Assembly (NCBI GenBank): GCA_948146395.1
Contig: OX411556.1
Location: 30,827,056-30,891,055, forward strand
Source of the DNA: Fragum whitleyi
Taxonomy: Eukaryota; Mollusca; Bivalvia; Cardiida; Cardiidae
Length of the DNA: 64,000 nucleotides
Reading direction: 5' to 3'
The position numbers were made by a program, and so were the translations under genes. Of this stretch, positions 1 to 11,255 are shown in pieces; position 1 is the first letter of the stretch; every line of letters starts with the position of its first letter. The notes under the pieces were generated by a model. It did no database searches, was not told where the DNA came from, and worked only from the letters and a program-made list of their open reading frames with translations.

Positions 1-515
1 ATTGAGGTTGAGGTGCTTGTTGCTGCTGCTGGTGAATCCACCTGAAGTTCTTAAAGGAGTTTGGGTCTTCATTTCTGAGTTCCACCATAATGCAATTATA
101 AAAAGCCCTGCTCTGGTCTCTTCTCACACCCAGTCATTCCTCTGTTTTCTTCTTCTTCTGGCCAACATCGGGGCCCGAGGTTATAAAACTTTTCTCATGC
201 TCAACCGAAAATTTTCTCAAATTTTAGGCTTAAATAAATGTATGAAAATAAAAGATAATATTATTAAGTCGTTATTTATAACAACTTAATAATATTATCT
301 TTTATGTTTATACATTTAAATGAGTATTAAAACAGAATTACGGCAATAATCTCAAATTGAAATTTGAGAAAATTTTGAATTGAGAATGAGAAAAGTTTTA
401 TAACCTCGGGCCCAGATGAATTTGCATCATCTGATCATTCCGGTTCTGCACAAATAATGCCAGCACATCTCTTCTCTGAGGGTTCGTGTCTTCTTCTGGA
501 GCTTGGTTTTCTAGA
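1..515 (-). pseudogene. Broken PIF/Harbinger-like transposase N-terminal fragment
   Basis: Read on the minus strand, 414-515 gives an open stretch with RRDVLALFVQNRND. After the MITE at 171-413, the stretch 1-170 reads MLARRRRKQRNDWV, then, after a frameshift, RRDQSRAFYNCIMVELRNED followed by PNSFKNF. An Arg-rich block, a W-V-R-R-D-Q-like motif and ELRxEDxxxFKNF are typical of the start of PIF/Harbinger transposases; I judge this by memory of the family. The copy is dead: it has a frameshift with an in-frame TGA, it is split by the MITE, and it turns into a CAG/CAA-rich stretch at the window edge. The catalytic DDE part would lie to the left of base 1. It could instead be a chance Arg-rich stretch. 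Confidence 0.45.
171..413. mobile_element. MITE-like TIR element with palindromic core
   Basis: The ends are inverted copies: GGGCCCGAGGTTATAAAACT at 171 matches the reverse complement of the end at 413, and the match continues through CTTTTCTCAT. The centre (about 245-315) is a further near-perfect AT-rich palindrome. There is no coding capacity. It sits inside the transposase-like fragment. A related end occurs near 53541-53600. Confidence 0.7.
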
Positions 516-1085
516 CAAGGGCGTAGCTCCCATTACTCAAATTACGCAAGTGCGTAAAGGAAATATTGCTCTGTTGAAAAATATCGTGGATGAATGATCA
601 AAGCATCGAAACTACAGCTTATTAAAGCTGTAGTTGCGATGTTTTGATTATTCACAAACGCGCAATTTGTAAAATGGAGCGGATGAAAGGCGTTCTCCTT
701 TTGTCAGAGTTGTCATATAGCCTTTATCCTATTTATTCTTTGGTCGTTGCATTCTGAGTGCGTAAAGATTTAAAAATCCCAGTAACGCATATGTCAAGGG
801 CGTAGCTACCATTACGCACATTACGCTAGTGTGTAATAGAAATAAATCTTCTTTCGCAAAATGTCGTTGATGAATGAACATAACATCGAAACTACAGGTT
901 ATTCAAGCTGAAGTTACGATGTTTTGGTTATTCACCAACGCTAAAATCATAGAAATGGGGAGCGCACGGATGCCATTCATCTTTTGTCACAGTCTATATA
1001 ATGCCTTTATTCTATATACATATATTTTATGCTGGTCACCTTCTGAGTGCGTATAAATTTCAAAATCCTAGTTACGCCTAGACGT
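516..1085 (+). repeat. Tandem pair of ~280-bp diverged repeats
   Basis: Copy 1 starts at 516 and copy 2 at 795; both begin CAAGGGCGTAGCT. Both carry a hairpin in the middle (GAAACTACAG ... CTGTAGTT in copy 1) and both finish with TGAGTGCGTA and an AACGC/TACGC motif. The copies differ by many substitutions and small indels, so this is an old duplication. No coding potential was seen. Confidence 0.65.
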
Positions 1086-1424
1086 GCACTCCTTGGCAGC
1101 ATGAACAACACTGAAGAGATTGACCGATTTTTTTTTCACACAGGAACATTGTATGTGTGATTTGTATGTGATTCACAAGTGATTAATGCGTGTTCATGCG
1201 CAAAAAGAAAATTTTACGCGCAATTCATGAGTAATTCGTATGCAAGTGCAGTGGGACTGATACTTTAGAAACCAAACTGGGTCCAGCGGGGCCAGTTTTT
1301 GCCCTTATGAAAATTGCTTAAATTATAACAGTTCAGTTCATGATTGTCAGAGACACATAACTTCGATCTTTTGAATTAAATTTTGAAATAATAATAATAA
1401 AAAAAAAATAGAGTGTCTCGAAGA

Positions 1425-1510
1425 TTCCGGCTATTCCCTCGTAAAAAAACTGAAGGTTGTCTAGAAATACCGGAGGCTGTCTTGAAATTAATGGCGACTG
1501 TCTAGAAATC
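1425..1510. repeat. Decayed 21-bp minisatellite (about 3-4 units)
   Basis: Degenerate units of the form GxCTGTCTAGAAATxxCGG repeat about every 21 bp. This is the same unit as in the C-terminal exons of the three cysteine-rich genes at 2786, 12307 and 34991. No CxCNxDxCN coding sequence remains next to it. It may be the remnant of a fourth family member to the left of gene C. Confidence 0.5.
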
Positions 1511-2766
1511 TCGTAAATACTTACATTCTTTTAGAAAAATACTAGCTACAACTGTGAAACCCCGGAGACTAAGGAGAAAACTGGTAAATGCCCGTGAAAT
1601 AATTATGAATTTACAGAAAGTACTTTTCTAAAACATATTTTATTCATCCAATTTTGCGTTACAATTTTACAATCGGACTATACATAAATGACACGTTCGA
1701 GGGTTGTTCATTTTTTCCCGGATTAGGTCAATTAATCATTATTGATTTAACGCTATGTGAAAAAAACTATATTCATATTAACGGGACACTTTGTACGCTC
1801 AAACTTGCCAAAACCTGAAGCAGTTGATCGATGCATATCCATTTCACGCCAAAAAAAAAAAAAAAAAAAAAAAGAAAAAAAAACCAGTAAAAGATGTCGG
1901 CGCACGGTTTATGGCGCCAACGTTGTCAAAAATTGAGACACTGATGTGAAATTTAGCTTGTCAGGGCTCGTTATTCATTGAAGAATGAGGTAGTATTCCT
2001 GTCGTTAAGCCGTTCTTTTAATATTTGTATAAATGTAAAATCCAATGGTTCGAAATCAAAGTTCTTAGAATGGCACCCCTTAGTAAATCGCCGATATCTT
2101 CCAGAGACTCGGAAATTGACGTATACAGTTGCTTGAATAAGTTTCTTTCTGTCCAATCTTCCTATTATCTCCCGGAGCACAGAAGCGTTTAAACCGATGA
2201 CATAAAGTATGTGGAAGAATGAACTTAATCTTTCGGCGTGATAAGTATTTGATTAATGTCTTTCGTATTTATTACTAGATTTCGAATAAAATATGAAAGA
2301 TCAAAATTCCCCGTATTCAGTTGACTTCGTCTAGAATGTTCCGAAACATCCCCCCACATTTTAAACGAACCATTTAAAAAAAATTCTACGGTCAAATTAA
2401 TTCAAATTAAGACAAAGCAAACGCGGTACTTATTCCTGCAACTCAATTAATTTGCAAGTTTTTCAACAGTTAGAAGAGAGAGAATACCATAGAAAACCAT
2501 TAAATTGGCTGCGCCGGGTACTCGTTACTATATCATTTTATATGGCAGATGCGCGTGCGCTATATTCGATTACTATATCAATTTTATATAACAACACGTG
2601 GGTTGAATTCAGACAGCGAATGATACTAAATTCAGTTTGATTGCTTCAAAAATATTTTTTTTCGAGTCAAAATCGGGATACTTTTTGGCCAACCCTCATA
2701 AAACAATTTTCATCAACATTATAGCTTCAATACGTCATGTTTATAAAAATGTGCATCCCTATTTCT
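1511..2766. other. Intergenic, no gene seen
   Basis: AT-rich sequence downstream of gene C. It contains a poly-A run near 1849-1872 and no exon-like reading frame with splice sites. Short open frames on both strands have no recognisable motif. Confidence 0.5.
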
Positions 2767-3017
2767 TCAAACACAGGATAGTCTTGAAAATACTTGCGAC
2801 TGTCTAGAAAATATGTGCGACTGTTTAGAAAGTACTGGTGTCTGTCTGGAAAGTTCTTGCGACTCTCTGAAATGATCTTGCGACTGTCTGTAAACTACTC
2901 GCGACTGTTCAGAAGTTATAATGTTACAGAAGTCAGCATTACAGTGGCAGAGAACAAATACAAAATATCGCCGACACATATTCCTGTATACCTTTTTTGA
3001 ACATCCAAAAGCGTTAA
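2767..3017 (-). CDS. Gene C exon 3 (domain end plus repeat tail)
   Basis: The acceptor is TTCTTTCATTCCAG. The exon encodes NAFGCSKKVYRNMCRRYF, then VFVLCHCNADFCN, then the repeat tail (2786-2911), with the stop TGA at 2767-2769. No clear AATAAA was found just downstream. Confidence 0.75.
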
Positions 3018-6000
3018 CTGGAATGAAAGAACAAGAATACCACCGACGGGTGCAACGTTCAGCTGCAGGTGCTGGATAATGAAAAGAAATCTAAGTCTAA
3101 AAAGGGGCATGACTCTCACAAAAATGTTTCCAGAGTTATCCCCCTTGATATTAATGACCAAAACTGTACTGACTTCTATAAAGTAAGCAAATGCACGACA
3201 CATCTTTATTTTGGAGACTAATAAAATAAAATTTAAGTCGAAAAAGGGGTGTGACTCTCACAAAAAAGTTTCCAGAGTTATCCCCCTTGATAGTCTGGGT
3301 AGCTCTTGTGATGGTGAACACACAAGGCAATTTTCATGAAGATATCTTCAATAACAACAAAGATATGACCAATGTTAAATTTTGTAACGCCAACGCAAAC
3401 GCGAACTACACAAAGGTGATCATAATACCCCAGGTTTTCTCCGAAAACAGCCGAGCTAAAAAAGGGACCCGCCAGACACACATAAATAAGCCATCTGGGT
3501 AGTTATCAAAGGTCAACCCATAAGGAAAAAAATGAGACGGCATTAATCGTGTTTTCTCGGATGATATTTTTTTCGTTTAGGTTTCTTGCGAAAGATAATG
3601 AAGTAGCAATTTTCGTCATTGATTACGTCATGCAGTTTTAAAATGGCGTAATTGCCTGTACATTGTACGGGCATTTACGACATTTCAGTACTGCTACGAC
3701 GATGACGTAAATAAGGAAATGTTTGGTAAAACCGATTTATCTTATAACTATACAAATATCCGTGTGATAACATCCCGTATGATATTTTTTATGATATCAC
3801 ATAGTTATTTTTAGAACAAATATATAATGCGGTTATTTTTAGAAACTTGCATTTCTGTTGGAAACATCTACAAAAACAAGATAAATGGAGGTTATAAGAT
3901 AAATATAATACGTATTTAGTGTATTGTATGAAAAAATATCTAACTCGGTTGTGGGAATTGATAGTTATCTCGGCAGAGCCTCGACAATGATCAATTCTCC
4001 CAACCTCGTTAAATATTTTTTCTCATACAAAACACTAAGTACGTATTATATATATAACGCATCTTCACGACATCGAGCCGATTCAAGCATTCTTTTCGTT
4101 AGGGGCGGACTTCTTGAGGTTTTTGAGAGGTACATGAATGCAATGTGACCAGAATTAAAAGTTTTCTCAATTTCATAAGTTTTCTGAATTAAAAAATGTT
4201 GTGTTTTTTTTTTACTTGAATTACGTTTTCGCGAGTAACTTCCAGTAAGTGTTGCATCTAGGCTGCGGCATTACAGAAATCCCGCAATTAATTTGTATTT
4301 GCCCCCCCCCCCCCCCCAAAAAAAAATAAAGGATGTCGCGCCAGAATGGCACATCAAAATGTTGTCACGAAATGAATAATATATGATGATTGAAAAAGCT
4401 AGGTGCATTATGGGCTACCAAATTTAATGCGCAGACACTTTTTAGCTTACCTGAGCCCTCAAGGTTAGCTATTGTGGTTGGGTGCTGTCCCGCGTGCGTC
4501 GTCCATCGTCCGTCGTCCATCGTAAACTTTTACCTTGTGTGCACTCCAGAGGCCACACCTTTGGCTCAAAAGTCTTGAAACTTGGTCAAATCTAGGTCAA
4601 GTTCGAAATTTGGTAAAGTAGGGTCAAGAATGGGGTCAAGGGGTCAAAGTTTAGAAATAAAACTAAGTGTGCACTCTAGGGGGCACATTTTTGGATAAAT
4701 GTATTGAAACTTGGTCAGAATGTTTGTCTCCACCAAATCTCGGTCAACTATGAATTTGGTTAAGTTAAGTAAAAAATGGGATCAAATTATAGAAAAACCC
4801 ATGTGTACTCTAGAGGCCATATTGCTAGCCGAAATTTCTTGCAATTTGGTCAAGATGTTTGTCCCTATAAAATCTAGGTCAAGATTGAAATTGGAACAAA
4901 TGGGGTCAAAAATGGGGTAAAATTTTAGATATACCTTCTGTGCACTCTAGAGGCCAATTTTTCGGCCAAAATATCATAAACTTGGTCAGAATGTTTGTCT
5001 ATAAAATCTAGGTCAAGTGGGGTCAGAATTAGGGTCAAGGAGTCAAATCTTAGAAAAACCATGTTTGTACTCTACAGGCGAAATTTTGGTTCAAAGATCA
5101 AAGGTTTGGGTAATAGTAAGTTCCTTGGAATGGCATATGTATCAACTTTTAAGCTGTTGTCAGAACCTTGATGGCATCAACCTTGACAGAAAAAGCTCTC
5201 TAGAGGCCACATTCTAGGCTCAAATGCCTTGAAACTTGGTCAGAATATTTGTCTCCATGAAATATAGTTCCAGTTCGAAATTGGTTCAAGTTAAAAATTT
5301 GTTGAAGGGTTCAAATTTTAGAAAAACCTTGTGAACAATCTGGAGGTCAAATTATTTTTTTACTCAAATGCCTTAAACTTGGTCAGAATGTTTGTCACTG
5401 TAAAACCTAGGTCAAGTTCGAAATTTGGTCAAGTAGGGTGAAAAATGAGGTCGAGGGGTCAAATTTATGAAAAACCCTTTGTGCACTCTTGGATTGAAAA
5501 TTCTGCATCATGGTCAGAATGTTTGTCTTGAAATCTTATCCAAGTTTGAAAGAAAGGTAAAAATCTAGGACTTTTCTCATAGCAAGAGAAATTTTTTTTT
5601 TTATCTATGCCAGTTTTTTCATAATACGACATTAAATTGATTGGAAACCGCTTAAAACAAAGAGGCTAGAATAGTGAAAATTGTCCGATCACAAAGATTC
5701 CATCTCTCTTTGCTAAATTCTTTTTAACTTTGAATTAGTTAGTTTTACATCGTTAATGCATTACCGATGCGATTTTAAAACCAGGGTTCATCAAATTAGA
5801 GCTTTTATATCAATCTGTTTAATTCTTTGCGGAACTTTAGTCGCCGTGTTCCAGGTTTGTCATTGGAAGTTGCAATCGTTGGTTTTTTGGCAAAATCTTT
5901 GACAAAGCGGATGAAAAGTAAAGCAGTCATTGAATTTTAGTTCGCAATTACAGAAATAAACACACAGTGTAAAAAGGCAAAATGTGGGCGTGCTAATGAA

Positions 6001-7921
6001 AGCCCCTTGGTGCAGTCCCATGTGCGATAAACCCATTTCACGTGGGAAGAAAAACACAAAAACATGCTTTTATCCAATTTCGAACAACGCACACGAGATT
6101 GAGGAATCAATTCGACATTATTTTCAAGGGGAAAATCTAAAAACTAAGAAAAGGTAAAATCAGTAATAACCTGATAAGCCCGAAATCAAAAGTAATAATA
6201 CGGGTAATTTTTAGCACAAACTACGAAAACTTGTTTGTAATACAATATTGTTATCATCGATCAGTGCTTATGAATTGTTAATTCGTCATGATTACATTCT
6301 CTGCGTTTTTAAATGTACTAAGTATAGATGGTTGTTTGTAGAAACATTGAAATTAGCTGTCATCCTTGATATGTCCAATACAATTTCTATTGTAATTTAC
6401 ATCCTGCTTTGCACGTGTACTAGCATGCAATGCGGGGTATAATTCGCAAATAATTTGGATCGTTTTGTCATCCTGAACGCAGGGAAGGTTAACCCAAACA
6501 TCTGCCGGACTAAATTGACATCTTCTATAAATTAAGTATCTTTTATAAATTCAGTATATCATATATAACACATTACATGACCTATTTGGCACTAAACCAT
6601 TTTACTGACCTGTCAGTCTGACAGAAGATGATATATGGATTTGAAATTCTATGTTTCCAGTAAGGCCGTGAAATATTTTTTGGAATTTCATAAAAAAGAG
6701 GAAAGTAATTGAATATTGCTCATGTTAAACAAAATGAAGCGATATTATATTACCGACGTTTGCAATAATTCAAAATTTACTTTTAACAATTATTTAATTT
6801 TACTACGAAATCATCGCATAATTATAAAGATTTCCAGTTTCATGCTTTACTAAACTGTGTGTAAACAACTCTACTTACGCACACCGGCAAGATTATTATA
6901 ATAACATGAACCCTTGCACTCAATGACTCGTCCATCATGTCCATAGTAGCATTTTAAACAGTCTGTACCTAAAATAAGGTAGTCATAAATTTGAATGAGT
7001 GGGATGAGCTAGGGATTAGCGAGTGTTTAAATGAAATAATGGTCTAAATAAACCTCAGCTGGTTAGTTATGGAAAATAAACCATCAAAAATTTTAAAAAT
7101 CCAGCATTCTGATTGGATGATAAAGTAGGACAAAGACTAATGAAATTAAAGAAGATGTTATATGATATCGTAAATTTCGCACTATTGTCGATATTCTATC
7201 ACCCTCCTTAATTAAATGGAAGGTATTATCCGGGGACTTAAAGAAATGGGTTAAATCCTAGAATTTGGTTCAATCAATTAAAGCTGGGTTTATAGTCTGT
7301 TTCAATGCCAGGCATATTCAACCACAAGGCCAAGGACTCCACAGACTAATCAATCCTAGTCTCACTTAGGATATTTTGAGATTCGATTTTGTGTGGTATT
7401 GAAATATTCGCGAACAGTATTTGAAAGGGTCTCCTTACGTAACGTTGTATTCATTACATTTATGGTGATTTCTGTTAAAATTTCACTAACCTTTTAAAGC
7501 TGCTCTTTCACAGTTCTTCATAGAAAAAATACAAAACTGGTTCTTAGATTCGGAAATTGGTGCATTTTCCGATGTTTAAGAATCAAACGTTGGTATGGCA
7601 CTAACAACAACTCATTTAAAAAAAAAGTTGGCTTGAATGTTCGAAGCGGCAAGATTAGAGAGGAACCAGTCTATTTATGTCCAATCTTTAAGTACGAAAT
7701 TGTTTCATTTTTCGCATGTTTCCCAATTGATAAATACTTCGACCTTGGCCTTTGATAGAATGGGACAACAGGCGGAATTGCATGCGTAAATAGTTGAGTC
7801 AAAATTTAAGAATAATCTTTTAGGTGTTAGTAAGAATATCTATTTTTTTTCTTGTCTTACCAAATCGAATAAAATGTAGAATTTTCTACACGATGATATC
7901 ATAGTTTCCGATCAATTTTAC

Positions 7922-7952
<31 letters not shown>

Positions 7953-8305
7953 AAAAATCACATTTTCCCGATCTGTGTAGGAGTAGCTTTGATAGCATCA
8001 ACGTCTTCTCTCTATTTGTCAATTTTTTTAGTAATTTATTTTTGGAGGCGTTTTTTGCTTTATGCAGTATAACCTAAATTTTAGGATAAGAAACCTCTCA
8101 GGGCCGGCTCATAAATGATACATTTACCCTTTTTTCACCGTTTAAGTTAATACAAGGATAAAGCGTTCGCTGTCATTAACGTGTGCAAAAAAAGTTTGTC
8201 GAAAATCAAAGAAAGAAACATGTCTTATTCTCACTTACCCACGACGAAACTAACAATTAATACGACATAAAAACTGTTTGTTATTAGCTTGTTTGTGGAA
8301 TCCAT
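2767..8305 (-). CDS. Gene C: secreted three-finger-like cysteine-rich protein with heptad-repeat tail (three exons)
   Basis: Spliced CDS is complement(2767..3017, 6879..6968, 8239..8305), 408 nt, predicting 135 aa. Exon 1 gives a signal peptide (MDSTNK, then the hydrophobic core FYVVLIVSFVVG). The mature part has the cysteine order shared with genes A and B: C-x10-C-x3-C, a gap, C-x8-C-x8-C-x-C-x4-C-N, ending CHCNADFCN. That ending is the hallmark of Ly6/uPAR-type three-finger domains. This copy has one extra cysteine (TDC) just before the first shared one. After the domain come about six seven-residue repeats (consensus QSQVFSR) encoded by a 21-bp minisatellite, then TGA. Because there is no hydrophobic C terminus, I infer secretion rather than a GPI anchor. 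Both introns are phase 1 with GT/AG ends. The Ly6-like assignment rests on the cysteine pattern only; another small cysteine-rich secreted family is possible. Confidence 0.75.
2786..2911 (-). repeat. 21-bp minisatellite inside gene C exon 3
   Basis: Six consecutive 21-bp units without an indel (plus-strand type GAAAATACTTGCGACTGTCT). On the coding strand each unit is seven codons, giving QSQDHFR, ESQELSR, QTPVLSK, QSHIFSR and so on. Confidence 0.85.
3090..3470 (+). repeat. Pair of dispersed repeats with the CTCTCACAAAAAxGTTTCCAG core
   Basis: Two direct copies, near 3095 and 3237, share AAAAAGGGG-TGACTCTCACAA and CCAGAGTTATCCCCCTTGAT. A third, diverged copy is at about 8455-8580. Non-coding; it lies in intron 2 of gene C. 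Confidence 0.6.
3739..4062 (+). mobile_element. Foldback repeat, family F3 copy 1
   Basis: It starts TTATAACTATACAAATATCC and ends in a hairpin built on GGGAATTGAT ... ATCAATTCTCCCAACCTCG. Other copies are at 51540-51897 (inverted) and 58735-59065. The non-coding, multi-copy, palindromic end suggests a non-autonomous DNA element. Confidence 0.6.
4302..4327. repeat. Poly-C run followed by poly-A
   Basis: Sixteen C residues followed by about nine A. A simple low-complexity tract. Confidence 0.9.
4437..5560 (-). mobile_element. Pearl/Helentron-style tandem repeat element, truncated
   Basis: On the plus strand it opens TTTTTAGCTTACCTGAG, the reverse complement of the right end of the element at 47151. 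A CGTCC/CATCG microsatellite-like stretch (4495-4530) follows, then about seven diverged ~130-150-bp units recognised by CACTCTAGAGGCCA and AACTTGGTCAGAATGTTTGT. The other terminus (the AACAAGAGG hairpin) is missing. It lies in intron 2 of gene C. Confidence 0.65.
5561..6878. other. Intron 2 of gene C, remainder
   Basis: AT-rich. Near 6428-6500 is one arm (GGGGTATAATTCGCAAATAA, then TTTTGTCATCCTGAACGCAGG) of the foldback element present in full at 38722-38862. No exon was recognised. Confidence 0.5.
6879..6968 (-). CDS. Gene C exon 2
   Basis: 90 nt between acceptor TTATTTTAG and donor GTAAGTAG, with phase 1 at both ends. It encodes TDCLKCYYGHDG, then VIECKGSCYYNN and LAGV. It aligns residue by residue with exon 2 of genes A and B (CY...G...Y/IxEC.GSC....AGL). 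Confidence 0.8.
6969..8238. other. Intron 1 of gene C
   Basis: Contains a poly-A run of nearly 30 bases at 7921-7949 and nothing else recognisable. Confidence 0.5.
8239..8305 (-). CDS. Gene C exon 1 (signal peptide)
   Basis: 67 nt: 22 codons plus the first base of a Gly codon, followed by the donor GTAAGTGAG. The ATG is the only start before the hydrophobic run and aligns with the starts of genes A and B. Confidence 0.75.
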
Positions 8306-8352
8306 AGTAGAAATATTCCATAGATGTTGTTCGGAAACCCATGTTACATTAT

Positions 8353-8392
8353 GTCAGTTCGTAATCTCACGAGTTACTTACTAATTTGTAAC
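8353..8392 (-). promoter_or_regulatory. Conserved 40-bp block upstream of gene C
   Basis: This 40-bp stretch, 48 nt upstream of the gene C ATG, matches 30473-30512 upstream of gene B with about four differences. The shared core on the plus strand is ATCTCACGxGTTACTTACTA followed by ATTTGT. A weaker version lies upstream of gene A. It may be a core promoter or a 5' UTR; on the coding strand it contains GTAAGTAAC, so a 5' UTR splice donor is also possible. Confidence 0.45.
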
Positions 8393-8454
8393 ACGTCATG
8401 ATAAAAGAAGGACTATCTTCGAAATCCTTAAAGTAAATATTTGAACGAGATTAA

Positions 8455-8775
8455 GACAAAAAAGGGGCTCAACTCTTACAAAAATGCTCCCAGCGTTATC
8501 CTCCTGATAGTAAGGATAACTCCTGTGGTGGTATCACACATGGCAAGTTTTATACAGATTTTCTCAATAAAAACAGAGATATAGAGGATAATCGTTCGTT
8601 TCAGTGTAAGATCGATTTATATTTGATTGAGTGAACAACAAAAGCTATTTGTAACGTTCATTGTGACGTCACTTATTTCGCCCCGCATAGATGACGTCAG
8701 ATAGGATGAAATGCACAAAACAGGGTATACGTTTTTGATAAAATCACTGCTTTTGCGCTGAGATTTTCCACCATC
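8455..8775 (+). repeat. Dispersed repeat followed by a deleted F1 palindromic element
   Basis: 8455-8580 is a diverged copy of the repeat at 3237. From 8581 there is the F1 start (GATAATCGTTCGTTTCAGTG), which jumps from ACAAAAGCTATTT straight to the GTGACGTCACTTATTTCG part. The central hairpin seen at 31077-31495 is therefore deleted. Confidence 0.6.
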
Positions 8776-9130
8776 ATGTCTGTCATTTTTACCCATATCC
8801 TGCTGAAATTAATGGCATTTCAAACAGTCTTGTTAAATTTTCCCCCCAAAATAATTAAGTCGAAAGCAGGAGTGTTGACTAAGATCACGTGAGGCTCAGA
8901 ACAGAAGAATATCCATTTCTTAAGCTGTAGTTGTTGTGTCTTTTCTTTACATACAGAATTTAAATTCTCATGTCACAATCAACAAAAAATCTGAAGCTTA
9001 GATGTTTTTATTGTAATTTCACTATATCTTGTGAGTTTTCGCCTGTGAATCGTGCAATATCAAGTTGCATATGATGTTTAAATTTACCATATTTATCATT
9101 ATAATTCCTAAATTAGCCCTATTTTTTTCG

Positions 9131-10225
9131 TTTTTTAGCTCCACTGGCCGAAGGCCAGCGAGCTATTGTCATGGCAGAGTGTCCGTCGTGCGTCCGTGCG
9201 TGCGTGCGTCCGCTATCCGTGCGTAAACTTTCTCTTTAATCATCTTCTCCTCCCAAACTAATGGGCGGATTTTAACGAAACTTGGTAGAAATGATCCTTT
9301 GGTGGCCCTCTTCTTAAATTGTTCAAAGAATTTTGATTGACCTCCAAATATGGGCGTGGCAGGGCGTGGCTTTTATTCACTTTGAAATCTTTAAAAATCA
9401 TCCCCTCCCAAACCATTGGGCCGATTTCAATTAAACTTAACCAGAATGTTCCTTGGATGAACCTTTACTTAAATTGTTCAAGGAATTGTGATTGGCCCAT
9501 AAATTTAGGCGTAGTAGGGCGGGGCTTATTCTAAGCCCGAAATCTTTGAACGATATCTTCTCCTGAACCACCGGGCTGAGTTCAATGAAACTTTTAACAG
9601 TATGTTCCTTGGGTGACTCTTTACTTACATTCTTTGATAAATTTTGATTGGTCCATAAATATGGGCGTGGCAGGGTAGGGCCTATTTTGAGCCCGAAATC
9701 TTCGAATGACATCTCCTCCTGAACCACTCGACCGATTTCAATGAAACTTTACCAGAATGTGACTTTTTTACAAAAATTATTTGCTAAATTTTGATTGGCC
9801 CATAAATTTGGGCGTGGCAGGGCGGGGCTTATTTTGAGGCCAAAATCTTTGAACGATATCTCCTCCTGAACCACTCAGCCAATTTCAATGAGTCTTAACC
9901 CAAATGTTTCTTGGTTGACTATTTACTTTATTAAATTGTTCTAGAAATTTTGATTGGTCCGTAGGTATGGGCGTGGTAGGCAGGGTCTATTTTGAGCTTG
10001 AATTTTTTTTGAACGACATCTTTAATAAGATGAGTAAAGGGATGTAGGTTCATTGCGATTATGTTTTTTGGAGCAATATGGACCAGAACCAGTTAATCAT
10101 CATAGAATATGTCTTAGGAAATTTCGGAGTGTTAATGTATTCATTTAAAGTTAGCTTTATTTAATCAAAGTCTAAAAATTGTAAAGCAAGTGAAGCGATA
10201 CGGGCCCTCTTGGGCCTCTTGTTTG
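9131..10225 (-). mobile_element. Pearl/Helentron-style element with five ~155-bp tandem units
   Basis: The plus-strand left edge is TTTTTTAGCTCCACTGGCCG with hairpin CTGGCCGAAGGCCAG, then a GTGCGTCCG microsatellite-like stretch. Units repeat about every 147-159 bp (TGGGCGTGG at 9351, 9662, 9809 and 9968). The right edge is the hairpin GGGCCCTCTTGGGCC followed by TCTTGTTTG. The AGTGAAGC near one end is inverted against the AGTGGAGC-like motif at the other. There is no transposase. The same unit occurs on the opposite strand at 39289-41240. Confidence 0.7.
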
Positions 10226-11140
10226 TCCCTAGAATTAGCCCGTATTTTTCAACAGAAGGTCTTGAACAGCCTGATGCATGCATACATGCTTGCATCCATC
10301 GACTCAATCTCACCATTTAATTTTTATTGTAACTACATAAACATATGATTCCATTGTAAGCAACATGTTTATGTTGTAACACATTACACTATTATTATAA
10401 ATTCACTCACTTACTTACATATTAAAAGAGTGACATTTCTCGGTGATATTTCTCGATGTAATCCGGCGTTTTGATATTGATATCTCCGGAAGACCAACAC
10501 TTAGGATGACATCCAACGCCATACTGTACGTCAACCGACTACTTTTTTCGCCGGCCTTTTTCAATTTGTGCAAGATAAGATGTTTTTTTTCATATCCAAC
10601 TTATCGAGTATTTCCTCTTTCCCATGTCAGTCTTCGCCATATTTTGTAACTTTGACATATTATTAAATCAAAACGGTAAATATTGAACAGCCCTTCTGTA
10701 TGAAAAACCTTGTCACCCTGGAATTTCATTTTTTTAATCTTAAAAACTAGATTCAAGCTTTCGTAAGGGAACCAGTTCTACGCCATCGTCATTTCGATTG
10801 GTTTATTCATGAATAATCATGAAACTAAGTTTCGCTAGCGAGTTGTTTCAGGGGTAATAAATGGAGCCAGATATACTGCTTTTTGCCAGGGGTCCAATAA
10901 TACCGTTTACCATATCGCCGAACAAAAAAAAAAAAAAAAAAAACAAACAAAAAAAAAAAAACCCACGTTCCCTAATGGAAATTCCGTCGAAAACAACAAC
11001 AACAACAATAAATGTTAAAAATGACGGAAATTCGTCGGCATATTTTTCTTTGATTTATGCAAATTAACATATGAAACATGTTAATCATTAGTTTAATAAA
11101 TTAAAAACAATACTGCCAGTCTTTTCTAAACTAGCCATTG
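10226..11140. other. Intergenic between genes C and B
   Basis: Contains a CATGCATGCATACATGC short palindromic stretch (10274) and A-rich simple sequence at 10923-10962. No gene was seen. Confidence 0.5.
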
Positions 11141-11145
11141 ATTTG

Positions 11146-11255
11146 ATTTGTTTGAATGGGGTTTAAGCCGCTTTCAACAATCTTTCAGTTATATCGCGGC
11201 GGCTAGGGCACACAATAATCGATTCCTGATTTCTTTCACACCAGAACTATAACCT
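11146..11255 (-). mobile_element. 3' fragment of the tRNA-derived SINE
   Basis: It matches the 3' part of the SINE at 43794-44068: TTTGTTTGAATGGGGTTTAA, then GCCGCTTTCAACAAT, then TTATATCGCGGCGGCT. It lacks the tRNA head and most of the body. Confidence 0.7.

Noticed and set aside
2..289. 95-codon plus-strand frame starting with a Leu-rich stretch that mimics a signal peptide
   Set aside because: It runs across the MITE border and is antisense to the transposase-like fragment. The Leu run is the complement of a CAG/CAA repeat.
2794..3000. Plus-strand frame of RLSRKY-like repeats opposite gene C exon 3, and similar plus-strand frames opposite genes A and B
   Set aside because: Shadow of the minisatellite on the non-coding strand. 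The minus strand has the splice sites and the conserved cysteine domain.
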